Positions 23,501-30,984 of a stretch of DNA of 64,000 nucleotides are shown here, one piece after another (the first letter of the stretch is position 1; each line of letters opens with the position of its first letter). This stretch comes from Telopea speciosissima (taxonomy: Eukaryota; Streptophyta; Magnoliopsida; Proteales; Proteaceae), in the NCBI RefSeq assembly GCF_018873765.1, contig NC_057919.1, positions 24,096,698 to 24,160,697 on the forward strand, read 5' to 3'. Both the position numbers and the translations under genes were made by a program. Under the pieces are notes generated by a model. It was given only the letters and a program-made list of their open reading frames with translations. It made no database searches and was not told where the DNA came from.

Positions 23501-26500
23501 AGCTCCTTCAATCGGGATTATATCACTCCTTACTGGGGCATCCCTAGGCCTCCGTTGCACATGGCCATACCACCTCAAACGCCTAGCTCTGAGTTTGCCA
23601 TTGATCAGGGCAGCTCCCAAGTCCGTTCTAAAACGTTCATTCCTTACTTTATCCTTCCAAGTTTTTCCGCACATCCATCTTAACATCCTCATCTCTGCTT
23701 CACATAGCTTCTCAATATGAAACTTTTTAACTGCCCAACATTCTGCCCATACATCATAACTGGTCATACAACAGTCCTATAGAACTTTCCTATAAGCTTT
23801 AAAGGAATACTCCAATCACACAACACTCCAGACACACCTATCCACTTCATCCATCCCACTTTAATTCTCTGTGAAACATCATCATCTATGTCACCTTCTT
23901 TGCTTATGATTAACCCTAGATATCTAAAATAGTCACTTTGTGGTATCTCTATTTCCTCAATTTGCACCATATCAGTATCCATTATAGTATGACTAAAATT
24001 ACACATCATATACTCCGTCTTCATTCTACTAATCTTAAAGCCTCTTGTTTCCAAGGTTGATCTCCACAGCTCTAACTTAGCATTAATCTCTGCTGTAGTC
24101 TCATCCACCAAAACGATATCATCGGCGAAGAGCATACACCACGGGACCTCGTCTTAGATGCTCTTGGTTAGGTCGTCCATGATAAGCACAAATAGATAAA
24201 GGCTTAAGGCTGATCCCTGATGTAACCCAATCGCAATTAGGAATTCCTTGCCCTAACCTCCCACAGATCTCACACTAGTCACCATACCCTCATACATATC
24301 TTTAATTACAGCCACATATTTATTTGACACCCCTCTCTTCACTAGAGCATGTCAGATTAAAGAATACAGCTTACTAAAACAGAAACAGGACTAATCCTGT
24401 ATAGGTCTTAAATCCTTCACATTTAGGCTTTTATAGAATTGGCTCATTAAAATAGTAAACCCAAAAATACTAGGCCCGTGGCCCATATGACCCATTGGGC
24501 ACCCAATATTAAGCCTGCTGGTCCATTCTTGGTCCAATCAAATGGCCTGGCTTGTGATGGCCTTCTTGTTCTTCTTAACTGCATCAATTGAACAATAATC
24601 TTGCCTCCAAAAGGTTTAGCAGTTCAGATAACCCAGCTGAATTTGTCAAATGACAGTTATTAGGGGATGTAGATAAAAGAAAGAAGAATAGTTTTTGGAT
24701 TTCGATTTGGTTCAGTTTTTCTGCGTCAAATTGAGCCTGCGGTTCAATAAGTTAGGTCCAAGTTTAAGTTCCCAATGGGTTATATGGTTCTAGGCTAAGT
24801 AATTTTGAGTTTTCTATTGTAACGGGCCCATTTTATAAGCCCAAAGAGGAGGGACTTGAAGTCTACACGAAAATAGGGATTAGTTTCAATTTTCAGTTAT
24901 AAGTAGATACTATTTAGATCTTAGGCTATCTTTCCTTTTATTTAAGTTTCTTATTGTATAAGGCTCCCACTATATTTGTGGGCCTCTTTTATTGACTTTC
25001 TATTTCTGTTAAGAGTGCTAAAAAAGCACCTATATATTGTACGGGCCATTTTACCTATACAGACGAGAGACTGACCAAGGCCATAGGTGAGAGGCCTTGG
25101 TCATATCCCTCCCTTCTTCTTCCCCTTTTTCTCCCTTGTTTCTAATTTTATTTCACTGCAACTGAGATCCATTGTGAGGTACCGAGACCATCTTAGAGGG
25201 TTATCAAAGTTCTGTTACAACCCTGTTACATGTCCCATCATTCACTTTTAATGCACTGAAGATTGGAGGCAAGATCATACTAGTGGCACTTCTGTCCTGG
25301 GTTTTCCTGGCAGCAATTTTCAATAGTGATTTCCCTTACATGAACCACAAACGTGAGTTAAATTTTTGGTATGGTACTCCCCCAGTCCTAGGCTTCCTTC
25401 AACTGTAATTTCTTGGCCATCCAATGGCTACAACATCCTGAGGTTTTGAGTTTCCATTTCAGATCTCTTTGTTTCTAATTTTGAATCAGTGTCATAGTTG
25501 TTGATCCAGCCATCATTTGTGGCTAGATTTTGAACTATTGAACGTCTTCGATATCCTTACCTTCGACTGGAATCACAATCCCATCAGAGATGGTTTAGTG
25601 TTGATTTTACTGTTATCTTCAGTTTCTATTTTTGGGAGTTTCTTATTCATCAAGTTTCTGGTTTTTTTTCCACTGCCGACAGTGAGGTCCTACCTTGCTG
25701 TTTTGATTATCTGTCGTCTAACCCTTATGAACAGCATATTATTCTCATTATTGGGATACTCTAGTGTCGAGAATCATATACTGTTATCCTTGCTGTTAAG
25801 GCTAGCTACTGACCCTCCATTACTGTTACAAGGAAACTATCCCTCAGAGAAATCTGGATCCCTCCCACTTCGCACCTTGGAAAGCGCCGTTTCTTATAGA
25901 GAGAAAAGTGCACACACAACTTCTTAACCTAAAATGTCTGAGGAGAGGAAAGGTCTTGCTGTTCACAAGTCCTATTGATCCTATTGTTGGGTTAGGTTGT
26001 TAGTTTGCTGTCTAGTGTCCTTGCTCCCACAGTATTAGGATATTGAAATTTTAGCTCATAAGTTGAACACTAGTTTAGCTGGTTTGAGAAGTGAGTTATA
26101 AATAATAAGGCTTGGAGAGGTACTTCAGATGGTGAAATTAATCCATCCAAGGGATCTACTAATGTGTACCTTTACCCTGCTTTAAGTATGGCACATGATA
26201 ATTCCTATTAACTTCAAGTTTTTCTCTATGGACAGTGGTTCATGATAAGATTCCCCAGTAGCTAGTCCCTCTGTACAAATTATGTGAAATCTGTCATTCA
26301 TCTGTTGTTAGTTTGTCCTGTTACATTGAATCATGCTTCAAATGAATGGAGAATTTTGATAAGCAGTGGGTTCACACAAAAGAATCCTTTCCCTTAATGA
26401 ATTGGAGGTGTTTTGGCCCTGGGATAGAAGGAAAAGCTTTGGACTGCAACTCCTGTGGTGACATATTGGCATACTTGGCTGGAGAACAAAGCAGAAGCAT

Positions 26501-27975
26501 TTCAGGGGCCATCTCTAAATGTGGATCAGCATTCAAGTAATGATTTTGTTGGGGGACAAGTGCAAAAAATCTGTCTTTACCCCTTATGTTCATGGTTCAA
26601 TGGGCTACTAGGTACATTGGGCTAATATGTTAAAATATTTTTTTTTTTTTTAAATTAACATGAAACTTGATAACAGGAAATAGAAATCCTGTGGTATGCA
26701 CCAACTCCAATCTAAGACTCCTTGCTAAATACATGTATAGGGACAAACATTCAGCCTCCATCCAAACACGGCGGACTGTAGAAAGAACCATGTATACTTG
26801 TGAACATAGCACTAAAGATAAAGGTTTTAACATGTATCATACTTGTGAACATAGCACTAAACATAAAGGTTTTAACATGTATCATTATCATACCAACTAT
26901 GCTCTACAAGACAAAAGCATTGCGACACCATTGTGTTTTATATTTTCATTTGCCAGAAATCATTTGTGGCGCAATTGATTCAAACCAACATTTACACAGA
27001 TACACAATCAGGATCCCTTATTTAGTTAGCAGGGTTACAATCAAGTGTATTTTCCCAATTAGGATCCTTATTTAGTATGCCAGTGCCACTGTTATGAGTT
27101 AAGTGTGCAATCAGGATTGCTCAAAACTACCAAATCATCTCATTCTAATAGCAAAATGGAAAAAAAATAAAATAAAATAAAATACAGTAGCACACAATAG
27201 AATAACTAAGGAAATAGGGAAGACCTTAGCTCAGTTTTTGAATGTGCCACATCAGACTGAATTGATGCATGCGGGACAGAGATTAATTGACTCTCGTCAA
27301 TGCTATAAATTGCGTGACCACACATACAGCCAATTTGCCGACGCTTGGTAACAAGAATCAGATAGTAAGACTCCAGAAACTTAATACAACCTAAAACCAG
27401 GGGGGGGGGAAAAAAACAAACATAATTAGTACGTAATGATCACAAATCAAACTAATGAAAAAACAGAAACCTCGTAAAAGAAGCAAAAAAAAACTCAGGT
27501 AAGCCGTAAGCCAACCTGCAATTCCGTAAACCTTAGCAACGAAGGTTAGGCCTCCGGTGGAACGGTTCCCTTCGCTAATGCGCTGAAGCAAGTTCTTAAC
27601 TTCTAGTTGTGAGTACACAACAGGATCCTCGCTAATGTTGAGATCCGATGGCTCTGACCGGTCTATCTTCAACACCCGAAAGAATCGCTTGTTGCGATCA
27701 CTTCCAATTAGATAAAACCTCTGCTCAAATGAACACAGAACAGAATAGCAATTTCAACAAACTCACCTACCTACTTTTACAGTAAATTCAATTATATTCC
27801 AATTAGTGAACTCAGAAATGCTTACAGCTCGGGTCTCGTAGAGCTTAAATTTCACGAGAGAATACGATTTCGAGTCGATATCTTGGTCGTTCAAAGGAGC
27901 ATTTTTTGTCTGCGATTTGATTAAAGGAGGACGCGTTGATGATGTATCCAGCTTTGAATTCTCTGATTTCGCCAT
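2467..27975 (-). CDS. SAC1/FRA7-like: SAC-domain phosphoinositide phosphatase, first seven exons (gene continues past position 1)
   Basis: Joined exons in transcript order: 27975-27826, 27720-27516, 27390-27225, 5454-5232, 3454-3378, 2888-2701 and 2564-2467, giving 1107 nt or 369 codons. Exon phases agree at every junction and no stop occurs. The protein starts MAKSEN and carries Sac-domain landmarks: [76 protein letters not shown] and [13 protein letters not shown]. This fits the plant SAC1-SAC5 group (yeast Fig4-like), best Arabidopsis SAC1/FRA7, a PI(3,5)P2 5-phosphatase-type enzyme of endomembranes affecting actin and cell-wall deposition. The catalytic CX5R motif lies downstream in family members and is not in the window, so activity cannot be judged. 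The intron between exons 3 and 4 is 21.8 kb and full of transposons. Which of SAC1-5 it is remains inferred. Confidence 0.92.
2701..2888 (-). CDS. SAC1/FRA7-like: SAC exon 6
   Basis: 188 nt after acceptor GTGCAG. It encodes [20 protein letters not shown] and [20 protein letters not shown], the most conserved part of the plant SAC family before the catalytic core. It ends ATCT|GTAAGG in phase 1. Confidence 0.93.
3378..3454 (-). CDS. SAC1/FRA7-like: SAC exon 5
   Basis: 77 nt after acceptor TGGCAG. It encodes [16 protein letters not shown] followed by [10 protein letters not shown] and ends CACACG|GTATGT in phase 2. Confidence 0.9.
3460..4265. other. SAC intron 4, left part; no gene seen
   Basis: AT-rich sequence between exons 5 and 4 without recognisable coding or repeat structure up to the MITE at 4274. 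Confidence 0.5.
4274..4543. mobile_element. hAT-type MITE with 8-bp target duplication
   Basis: A 270-bp element starting TAGGGCTGTAAA and ending TTTACACCCCTA, flanked on both sides by CCCACTTG (4266-4273 and 4544-4551). The interior consists of repeated GGATCGGATTCGG / CGGATACGGA words in both orientations. TIR and TSD length fit the hAT superfamily. It sits inside a SAC intron and is non-coding. Confidence 0.88.
5232..5454 (-). CDS. SAC1/FRA7-like: SAC exon 4
   Basis: 223 nt after acceptor ATGCACAG. Its first base completes the split Arg codon from exon 3. It encodes [18 protein letters not shown] to [11 protein letters not shown] and ends CAG|GTAGAA in phase 0. Confidence 0.9.
5574..5926 (+). 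repeat. 5' LTR of the copia element
   Basis: Starts TGTCAAGTATTAGG and ends GTTATA; matches the 3' LTR at 15501. An internal block containing AGTGTTATTAGCTTCTC is tandemly duplicated (about 5771-5836 and 5840-5905); the 3' LTR has only one copy. Confidence 0.88.
5927..5938 (+). other. Primer-binding site (tRNA-iMet)
   Basis: TGGTATCAGAGC directly after the 5' LTR, complementary to the 3' end of plant initiator tRNA-Met. Confidence 0.9.
6697..7361 (-). repeat. 3' LTR of the small LTR element
   Basis: 665 bp. It contains a run of GAAGCTGCTGATGA-type units of about 24-27 bp (about 7020-7210). The minus frame through it is Ser/Leu-rich low complexity and is not a gene. Confidence 0.8.
7574..8133 (-). 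repeat. 280-bp tandem duplication with an acidic reading frame
   Basis: Units 7574-7853 and 7854-8133 are close copies. On the minus strand each reads through an acidic segment (EECEDTLDD in the second) into a block resembling [16 protein letters not shown]. Stops interrupt the longer frame. It could be the remnant of a gag-like or captured host peptide; I do not recognise the protein. Confidence 0.65.
8161..8741 (-). repeat. 5' LTR of the small LTR element
   Basis: 581 bp, clearly alignable to 6697-7361 but with fewer copies of the GAAGCTGCT unit (about 8480-8600), which explains the length difference. Confidence 0.8.
9424..9856 (+). mobile_element. hAT-like non-autonomous element, copy A
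   Basis: 433 bp between perfect 8-bp target duplications TTCTGATC (9416-9423, 9857-9864). It starts GTGGAACGAGGTCTC and ends TTGAACCATGA, which are weakly inverted relative to each other. The interior carries CGAGATCTCG palindromes near the left end and a central block CCAACCTAGGGTCCGAAGTC. The same family occurs at 15686-16109 (inverted) and about 11180-12147. Confidence 0.8.
10386..11178 (+). pseudogene. Copia gag remnant
   Basis: Broken gag of the UBN2/copia type: a frame with [19 protein letters not shown] and [14 protein letters not shown], then [20 protein letters not shown] and a Gly-Arg run (GGT-CGT repeats at 11053-11080) before the point where the zinc knuckle is expected. At least three frameshifts are needed, plus a stop at about 10653. 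The zinc knuckle itself is absent because the hAT-like copy interrupts the element there. Confidence 0.8.
11180..12147 (+). mobile_element. hAT-like element, copy B, with a decayed C-terminal coding tail
   Basis: The right part (about 11820-12147) matches copies A and C and ends CTCAAACCATGA. Left of it is a broken frame with a Tyr/Gly-rich tail ([19 protein letters not shown] near 11385-11445), resembling the C-terminus of plant hAT-type transposase proteins. The left end and target duplication were not found. If correct, this is the longest member and hints at the autonomous source of copies A and C. Confidence 0.5.
12230..15420 (+). pseudogene. Copia pol remnant (protease, integrase, RT, RNase H)
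   Basis: Order as in Ty1/copia: protease [13 protein letters not shown] (about 12302-12340); GAG-pre-integrase and integrase (about 12690-13250, with [38 protein letters not shown] and [13 protein letters not shown]); RT (about 14060-14720, with [20 protein letters not shown], where the YVDD box is degraded to FDD); RNase H (about 15110-15400, with [13 protein letters not shown] and [15 protein letters not shown]). Many stops and frameshifts, and a small TIR relic at 13395-13495 cuts the integrase C-terminus. It is not translatable. Confidence 0.88.
13395..13495. mobile_element. Small TIR relic (TTGTCAAGGCG family) in copia integrase
   Basis: About 100 bp of CGCCTAGGCG-like words ending CCATGACAACTATG, the same end as the 6064-9259 and 30659-30981 elements. 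It splits a frame that reads ..SQSFVHN before it and ..LLGPQSVFF after it. Confidence 0.5.
15491..15500 (+). other. Polypurine tract of the copia element
   Basis: TGAGGGGGGA immediately before the 3' LTR. Confidence 0.85.
15501..16216 (+). repeat. 3' LTR of the copia element, interrupted
   Basis: Starts TGTTAAGTATTAGG and ends GTTATA like the 5' LTR; split by the hAT-like copy C at 15686-16109. Confidence 0.88.
15686..16109 (-). mobile_element. hAT-like non-autonomous element, copy C
   Basis: 424 bp flanked by TTCACAAC on both sides (15678-15685, 16110-16117). It is the reverse complement of copy A over nearly its full length (CGAGATCTCG words, CCTAGGTTGATAGG centre), ending CTCGTTCCAAG. 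Its insertion in the 3' LTR post-dates the copia insertion. Confidence 0.8.
16217..17400. other. SAC intron 3 sequence; no gene seen
   Basis: AT-rich. On the minus strand there are T-rich runs and a stretch with GTGAGAGGCCTAACG, which recalls the leader after the LTR-like block at 25.1 kb. No conserved protein was found in any frame. Confidence 0.4.
17479..19158 (+). pseudogene. LINE ORF1 (DUF4283 / zinc knuckle)
   Basis: One frame with a single in-frame TGA at 17947-17949, where relatives have Trp (TGG to TGA; compare IPVWISL in the LINE at 54.6 kb). Residues about 55-170 are a DUF4283 domain ([36 protein letters not shown]), followed by [15 protein letters not shown] and a zinc-knuckle-like [14 protein letters not shown] in which the first Cys is Tyr. 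The rest is a Pro/Ser-rich tail typical of plant L1 ORF1 RNA-binding proteins. The start is the ATG at 17479 (MSTSPLAP). Confidence 0.8.
19202..22930 (+). pseudogene. LINE ORF2 (AP endonuclease, reverse transcriptase, zf-RVT)
   Basis: From ATG 19202 one frame runs to 22300, broken by TAG at 19760-19762 and 21848-21850, both replacing Trp by context. The endonuclease shows [23 protein letters not shown] and [10 protein letters not shown] shows [49 protein letters not shown] and [14 protein letters not shown] motif A reads [10 protein letters not shown]: the catalytic Asp of the usual KIDIxKAFD is Asn (codon 20969-20971). After 22300 a frameshift leads into a degraded zf-RVT region ([33 protein letters not shown]) with more stops. 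Confidence 0.9.
23158..24349 (-). mobile_element. 5'-truncated RTE-clade LINE
   Basis: Minus-strand RT C-terminal half: a degraded GLHQGSALS block (about 24200), [13 protein letters not shown] (24135), LRYLG-type FRYLGLIIS, then the RTE tail with [46 protein letters not shown] and ARGRPKMTI. The 3' end has the plant RTE signature GGATCCATATAGCTGACCCC ... GGGATAGACATG. The endonuclease and N-terminal RT are missing. An in-frame stop near 23763 and others make it inactive. Confidence 0.88.
24366..24600 (-). repeat. LTR-like block, inverted arm 1
   Basis: The minus strand carries CCCAATGGGTCATATGG, then TTTTTGGGTTTACTATTTTAA, matching in order the plus strand of 24690-24900. It is cut on its left by the RTE LINE. 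Confidence 0.4.
24690..25250 (+). repeat. LTR-like block, inverted arm 2, with leader
   Basis: Carries CCCAATGGGTTATATGG and TTTTGAGTTTTCTATTGTAA, then a pyrimidine-rich stretch (CCCTCCCTTCTTCTTCCCC) and GAGATCCATTGTGAGGTACC. It looks like an LTR and the start of a leader. No second matching LTR of the same orientation lies downstream, so it may be a solo LTR or a remnant. Confidence 0.4.
25251..26795. other. SAC intron 3 sequence; open but unrecognised frames
   Basis: Contains a 136-codon open frame (25517-25927, +), hydrophobic and not recognised, and a 64-codon one (26346-26540, +). Neither shows a known domain. They are probably chance frames or retroelement leader. Confidence 0.3.
26796..26885. 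repeat. Tandem duplication, 2 x 45 bp
   Basis: Units 26796-26840 and 26841-26885 start ACTTGTGAACATAGCAC and differ at one position (AAAGATAAAGG versus AAACATAAAGG), implying a recent event. Confidence 0.85.
27225..27390 (-). CDS. SAC1/FRA7-like: SAC exon 3
   Basis: 166 nt after acceptor TTTTAG. It encodes [28 protein letters not shown] and [17 protein letters not shown]. It ends GCTAAG|GTCTTC, two bases into an arginine codon that is completed 21.8 kb away by exon 4 at 5454. Confidence 0.88.
27516..27720 (-). CDS. SAC1/FRA7-like: SAC exon 2
   Basis: 205 nt after acceptor GAGCAG. It encodes [15 protein letters not shown], the [17 protein letters not shown] block and [17 protein letters not shown], all diagnostic of the Sac N-terminal subdomain. 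It ends in phase 1 at GCAG|GTTGGC. Confidence 0.9.
27826..27975 (-). CDS. SAC1/FRA7-like: SAC exon 1 (start codon)
   Basis: ATG at 27975-27973; 50 codons. It has a hydrophilic, poorly conserved N-terminus followed by the conserved FKLYETRA block. The donor is GCT|GTAAGC. This is the first ATG in the frame and agrees with the MAKSEN start of family members. Confidence 0.9.
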
Positions 27976-28086
27976 TAAACTTTCTCCGGCTAAGGATCGA
28001 TGTTGCTCTTAAAGCGATTTTACTCTTCTTGATCTCTTTCCGACATACTTTCTCCGTACCTAAGAGACCGGAAAGTGGGTAGTTAG

Positions 28087-28098
28087 GGTTTATATAGG
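28087..28098 (-). promoter_or_regulatory. Probable TATA box of SAC
   Basis: The minus strand reads CCTATATAAACC, 112 bases upstream of the SAC ATG, which would give a 5' UTR of roughly 80-90 bases. Confidence 0.6.
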
Positions 28099-28268
28099 CA
28101 TTGCGACGAAATCCTTTCACTCAAGCCAAAGGAACCACTTTATAACTTGCGCCGTCCGCGACGAAATGAAAGAACTTTTTCTAACTTGCACCTCTTATCT
28201 GCGTCCTTTTTTGACTTTTCATCGCTGCCAATATCTAAGCCAAGGTTTTACCCCCCAAAAAATCTAAG

Positions 28269-28312
28269 CCACGTGTCAATAAAATAAACAAAACACAACG
28301 GCCTTTCCCGCC
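28269..28312. promoter_or_regulatory. G-box/ABRE and E2F-type sites between SAC and VHA-G
   Basis: CCACGTGTC (28269-28277) contains the CACGTG G-box with an ABRE-like ACGTGTC. TTTCCCGCC (28304-28312) matches the E2F consensus TTTSSCGC. Both lie in the 300-bp space between the two divergent transcription units. Confidence 0.5.
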
Positions 28313-28358
28313 AAAATCGCTGCTATTCCATTAAATTTGCTGAAACCGAAGCTCGATT

Positions 28359-28383
28359 GAGAGAGAGAGAGAGAGAGAGAGAG
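28359..28383. repeat. (GA)n microsatellite in the VHA-G 5' leader
   Basis: About 12 GA units just upstream of the leader-exon donor site CGGGTAAGT (28434-28442). GA/CT runs are common in plant 5' UTRs. Confidence 0.85.
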
Positions 28384-28433
28384 CTTTTCCAAGCGATCGA
28401 GTTGCGTTCTCAGCCTTCAGCATCTTCCTTCGG

Positions 28434-29500
28434 GTAAGTCCATGAAGAATTTTATCTTCTTTCATTCCAAAAGATTTTTTTTTTCTAATAAAACCAGATT
28501 ATTGCTCTTCTGTTCTACAAGTGCGATTTTACTGCAATATTATTAGTTTTATTTTGTTTGTTGTAATAAAGGAAACAGGTTCATCTTGAATGAAGGATCA
28601 CTGATCTGCATTTCGAAATGAGGTTGATAGATTTATTGGTGAAAGTGACACGAAGAAACCAATTGATGAAAATAACCCAAATCCCCAACCCCTATTTTGT
28701 ATATCAAATTAGGGTCTATTTGCTCTCCCCTTTGAAGTCTCTGCTTTGCTTTAGAATTTTAAAGGTTTCTCTGCATGCATTACCATCGCAGGAAGAGTAT
28801 TAGATTGAGGAGTTGCTTTAATACTGCTACTCTTATGTGTAGAGCCTATTATCATCACTTGGGTCAATGGGTTGAATAATATTTAACCTAAAATGACTAT
28901 TTTTTTACCATTTTTCAAGTTTTTCTGGCTTAAATTCTCAGCCTCTACCTTTGTCTCTGTTGCCGGCCCTACATAACAACCCCCCCTCCCCCCAATTGAC
29001 AGGAATGTTCTTTTATCACTTCTGTTTACCAATTGAAATTTTGTTCCACTTGAAATCTAATAAAATGGAGTTGCACTCATCATCGAAACCGGATCATAAG
29101 AGAAAGGAAACTTCTCCAAAAAGATCTGAAAAATAGATCTACCGATTCTAGGTCGTTTCTCTAGTGGGCAACTCTTTCTCTTTTGCGACTCTTCAGACAT
29201 GCTGATTTGGATCAATATTATTTAATATTGTTCTTTTTTATGAATGTGTTGACTTTGTTTGGTATAGATAATATGGATGATTCCTTGGTACTTTGAACTG
29301 GTATTTATCTTTTGTCTCACCTAAATGCTCTTTTATGGTATTATTAATCATTTTGATTATTAGTTATATTTCTTTTTTACAATTGAAGAACTGTTTTTTC
29401 AAAATAATTACAACTAACAAATGAATATTTCAAAGGATTTTGGAACATCAATGCTTCATTATTTTCCCTTGTATTTTCTGACTTACATTTTAATAATCAG
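28434..29500 (+). other. 5' UTR intron of VHA-G
   Basis: Donor TTCGG|GTAAGTCC near 28435 and acceptor AATAATCAG ending at 29500, leaving 15 bases of leader before the ATG at 29516. No coding sequence is recognised inside. Exact donor choice is inferred. Confidence 0.6.
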
Positions 29501-29515
29501 GTCAAATAGTCACCT

Positions 29516-30196
29516 ATGGATTCAATTAAGGGACAAGGAGGCATCCAAATGCTACTAACTGCAGAACAAGAGGCTCAACAGATTGTCACTAGCGCCAGAA
29601 ATTGTAAAATATATTTTTCTTATGCATTTCTTAGCAATAGATATCTTAAGTTGGATCAAGTTTTTGTATCATTCAAATTAAGTCACTGTTTTATCTGTAG
29701 TGAGTTACTTAAGTAGTTCTTTGGTACAATGTATGAGATTTATTGTGCAAATTAGGTTATTTTTTCCTACTATTGATTGAAATTCTAGACTATCTAATCT
29801 AATATTTCAAATCGTATTTCTTCAGTAAAGATGAAAAGATTGAAGCAAGCTAAAGATGAAGCTGAGAGAGATGCATCACTTTATCGTTCCCATTTAGAGG
29901 CTGAATACCAAAAAAAAGTTTCTGAGGTTTTTTATTTTTTAATCTTTTGCAACACTTTCTTTTTATGTAACTACTCTCTAATGTATGTTAATTTCTTTAA
30001 ATTTTATTTTTATTCAATTGGAATTTTTCTATTTTTCCTATATGCTTTGTAGACAAGGGATAACTCTGGATCAAACGTAAAATGGCTTGAAGAGGAAACT
30101 GACAAAAAGATTCAAATCTTGAAATATATGACCTCAAAGGTTTCCGGAGATGTTATTGGTATGCTCATCAAATATGTAACCACAGTCCGAAATTAA
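29516..30196 (+). CDS. VHA-G: Vacuolar H+-ATPase subunit G (complete, 3 exons)
   Basis: Exons 29516-29603, 29826-29926 and 30053-30196 join in frame into 110 codons plus TAA, the usual length of plant VHA-G / yeast Vma10. The protein starts [20 protein letters not shown], continues with the conserved [19 protein letters not shown] and [10 protein letters not shown], and ends [10 protein letters not shown]. It is an amphipathic coiled-coil subunit that pairs with subunit E as a peripheral stalk linking V1 to Vo in the tonoplast and endomembrane proton pump. All splice sites are GT-AG (AATT|GTAAAA, TTCAG|TAAAG, GAG|GTTTTT, TGTAG|ACAAG). A leader intron precedes the start. It is divergent to SAC, with the start codons 1.5 kb apart. 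No disruption was seen, so it is probably functional. It reads well as subunit G; the isoform cannot be told. Confidence 0.95.
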
Positions 30197-30304
30197 TGCA
30201 AGGAGGTTAGTATGTCTTATTTATGTTTACACTATAATTATAAATTAAAACATATGCCATAAGTACTGAATATTCTTTAGTCCTTTGGCCGTCAGCAAAG
30301 TATA

Positions 30305-30468
30305 AAAAGGGGCATACCCAGTGCACGAGGCTCCCGCCACTGCGGGGTCTGGGGGGTTATAGTGTACGCAGCCTTACCCCTGCTTTTGCAGAGAGGCTGT
30401 TTCCAGACTCAAACCCGTGACCACTTGGTCACAATGGAGCAACTTTACTGTTGCACCAAGGCCCGCCA
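30305..30468 (-). mobile_element. tRNA-derived SINE (Au-like) with 13-bp target duplication
   Basis: Flanked by TCAGCAAAGTATA on both sides (30292-30304, 30469-30481). On the minus strand it has a pol III box A-like TGGTGCAACAG and box B-like GGGTTTGAGTC, and ends CTGGGTATGCC plus a short T/A tail. It fits the widespread plant Au-type SINE. Confidence 0.85.
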
Positions 30469-30516
30469 TCAGCAAAGTATAGGAATAAATTTTGTCCACC
30501 ATATTGAAAAGTTATG

Positions 30517-30570
30517 ACCCTCCCCAGACCCCACATTGTTAGGAGCCTTATGTACTGGGTACGCCCTTTC
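30517..30570 (+). mobile_element. 3' fragment of a second SINE
   Basis: The block GACCCTCCCCAGACCCC ... TACTGGGTACGCCCTTT matches the 3' half of the neighbouring SINE in opposite orientation; boxes A and B are missing. Confidence 0.7.
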
Positions 30571-30658
30571 TTATGTTGAAAAGTTATAAACAATAGGAGA
30601 GAGAGCGAGGTGAGTGGTAATTGGAGCTATGTATGTCAAGTGGTAATTGGAGCTATGT

Positions 30659-30981
30659 ATAGTTGTCAAGGCATCGCATAGGCATCCAGGGCTCCAGGCT
30701 CTTTCTTGGGTTCACGGCACCCGCACACCTTGTTGACAATTCACGAGTTTACGTTGATTTTGTTTATTACTTTTTTTTCGATGCATATGCTTATAATATA
30801 TCCTATATTATATACTGATTTTCTCATATTAGGTTATTATTAGTATAATTATATCATATTGCACTGGTATATAATAATCATTGTTATATTACATAGAGTC
30901 ATATACTGCACGCCAAGGGCAACATGTCACCTAGGCACCCTTTCAACGCCTTTGGTCGCCTAGTTGCCTTGACAACTATGG
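30659..30981. mobile_element. MITE, TTGTCAAGGCG family
   Basis: About 320 bp with TIRs ATAGTTGTCAAGGC and GCCTTGACAACTAT. Flanks AGCTATGT / AACTATGT form an 8-bp target duplication with one mismatch. It has CGCCTAGTTGCC-like words near the ends and an AT-rich centre. Confidence 0.75.
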
Positions 30982-30984
30982 AAC

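Noticed and set aside
25517..25927. 136-codon hydrophobic plus frame
   Set aside because: T-rich intronic DNA gives spurious hydrophobic frames; no homologous family recognised and no splice or promoter context.
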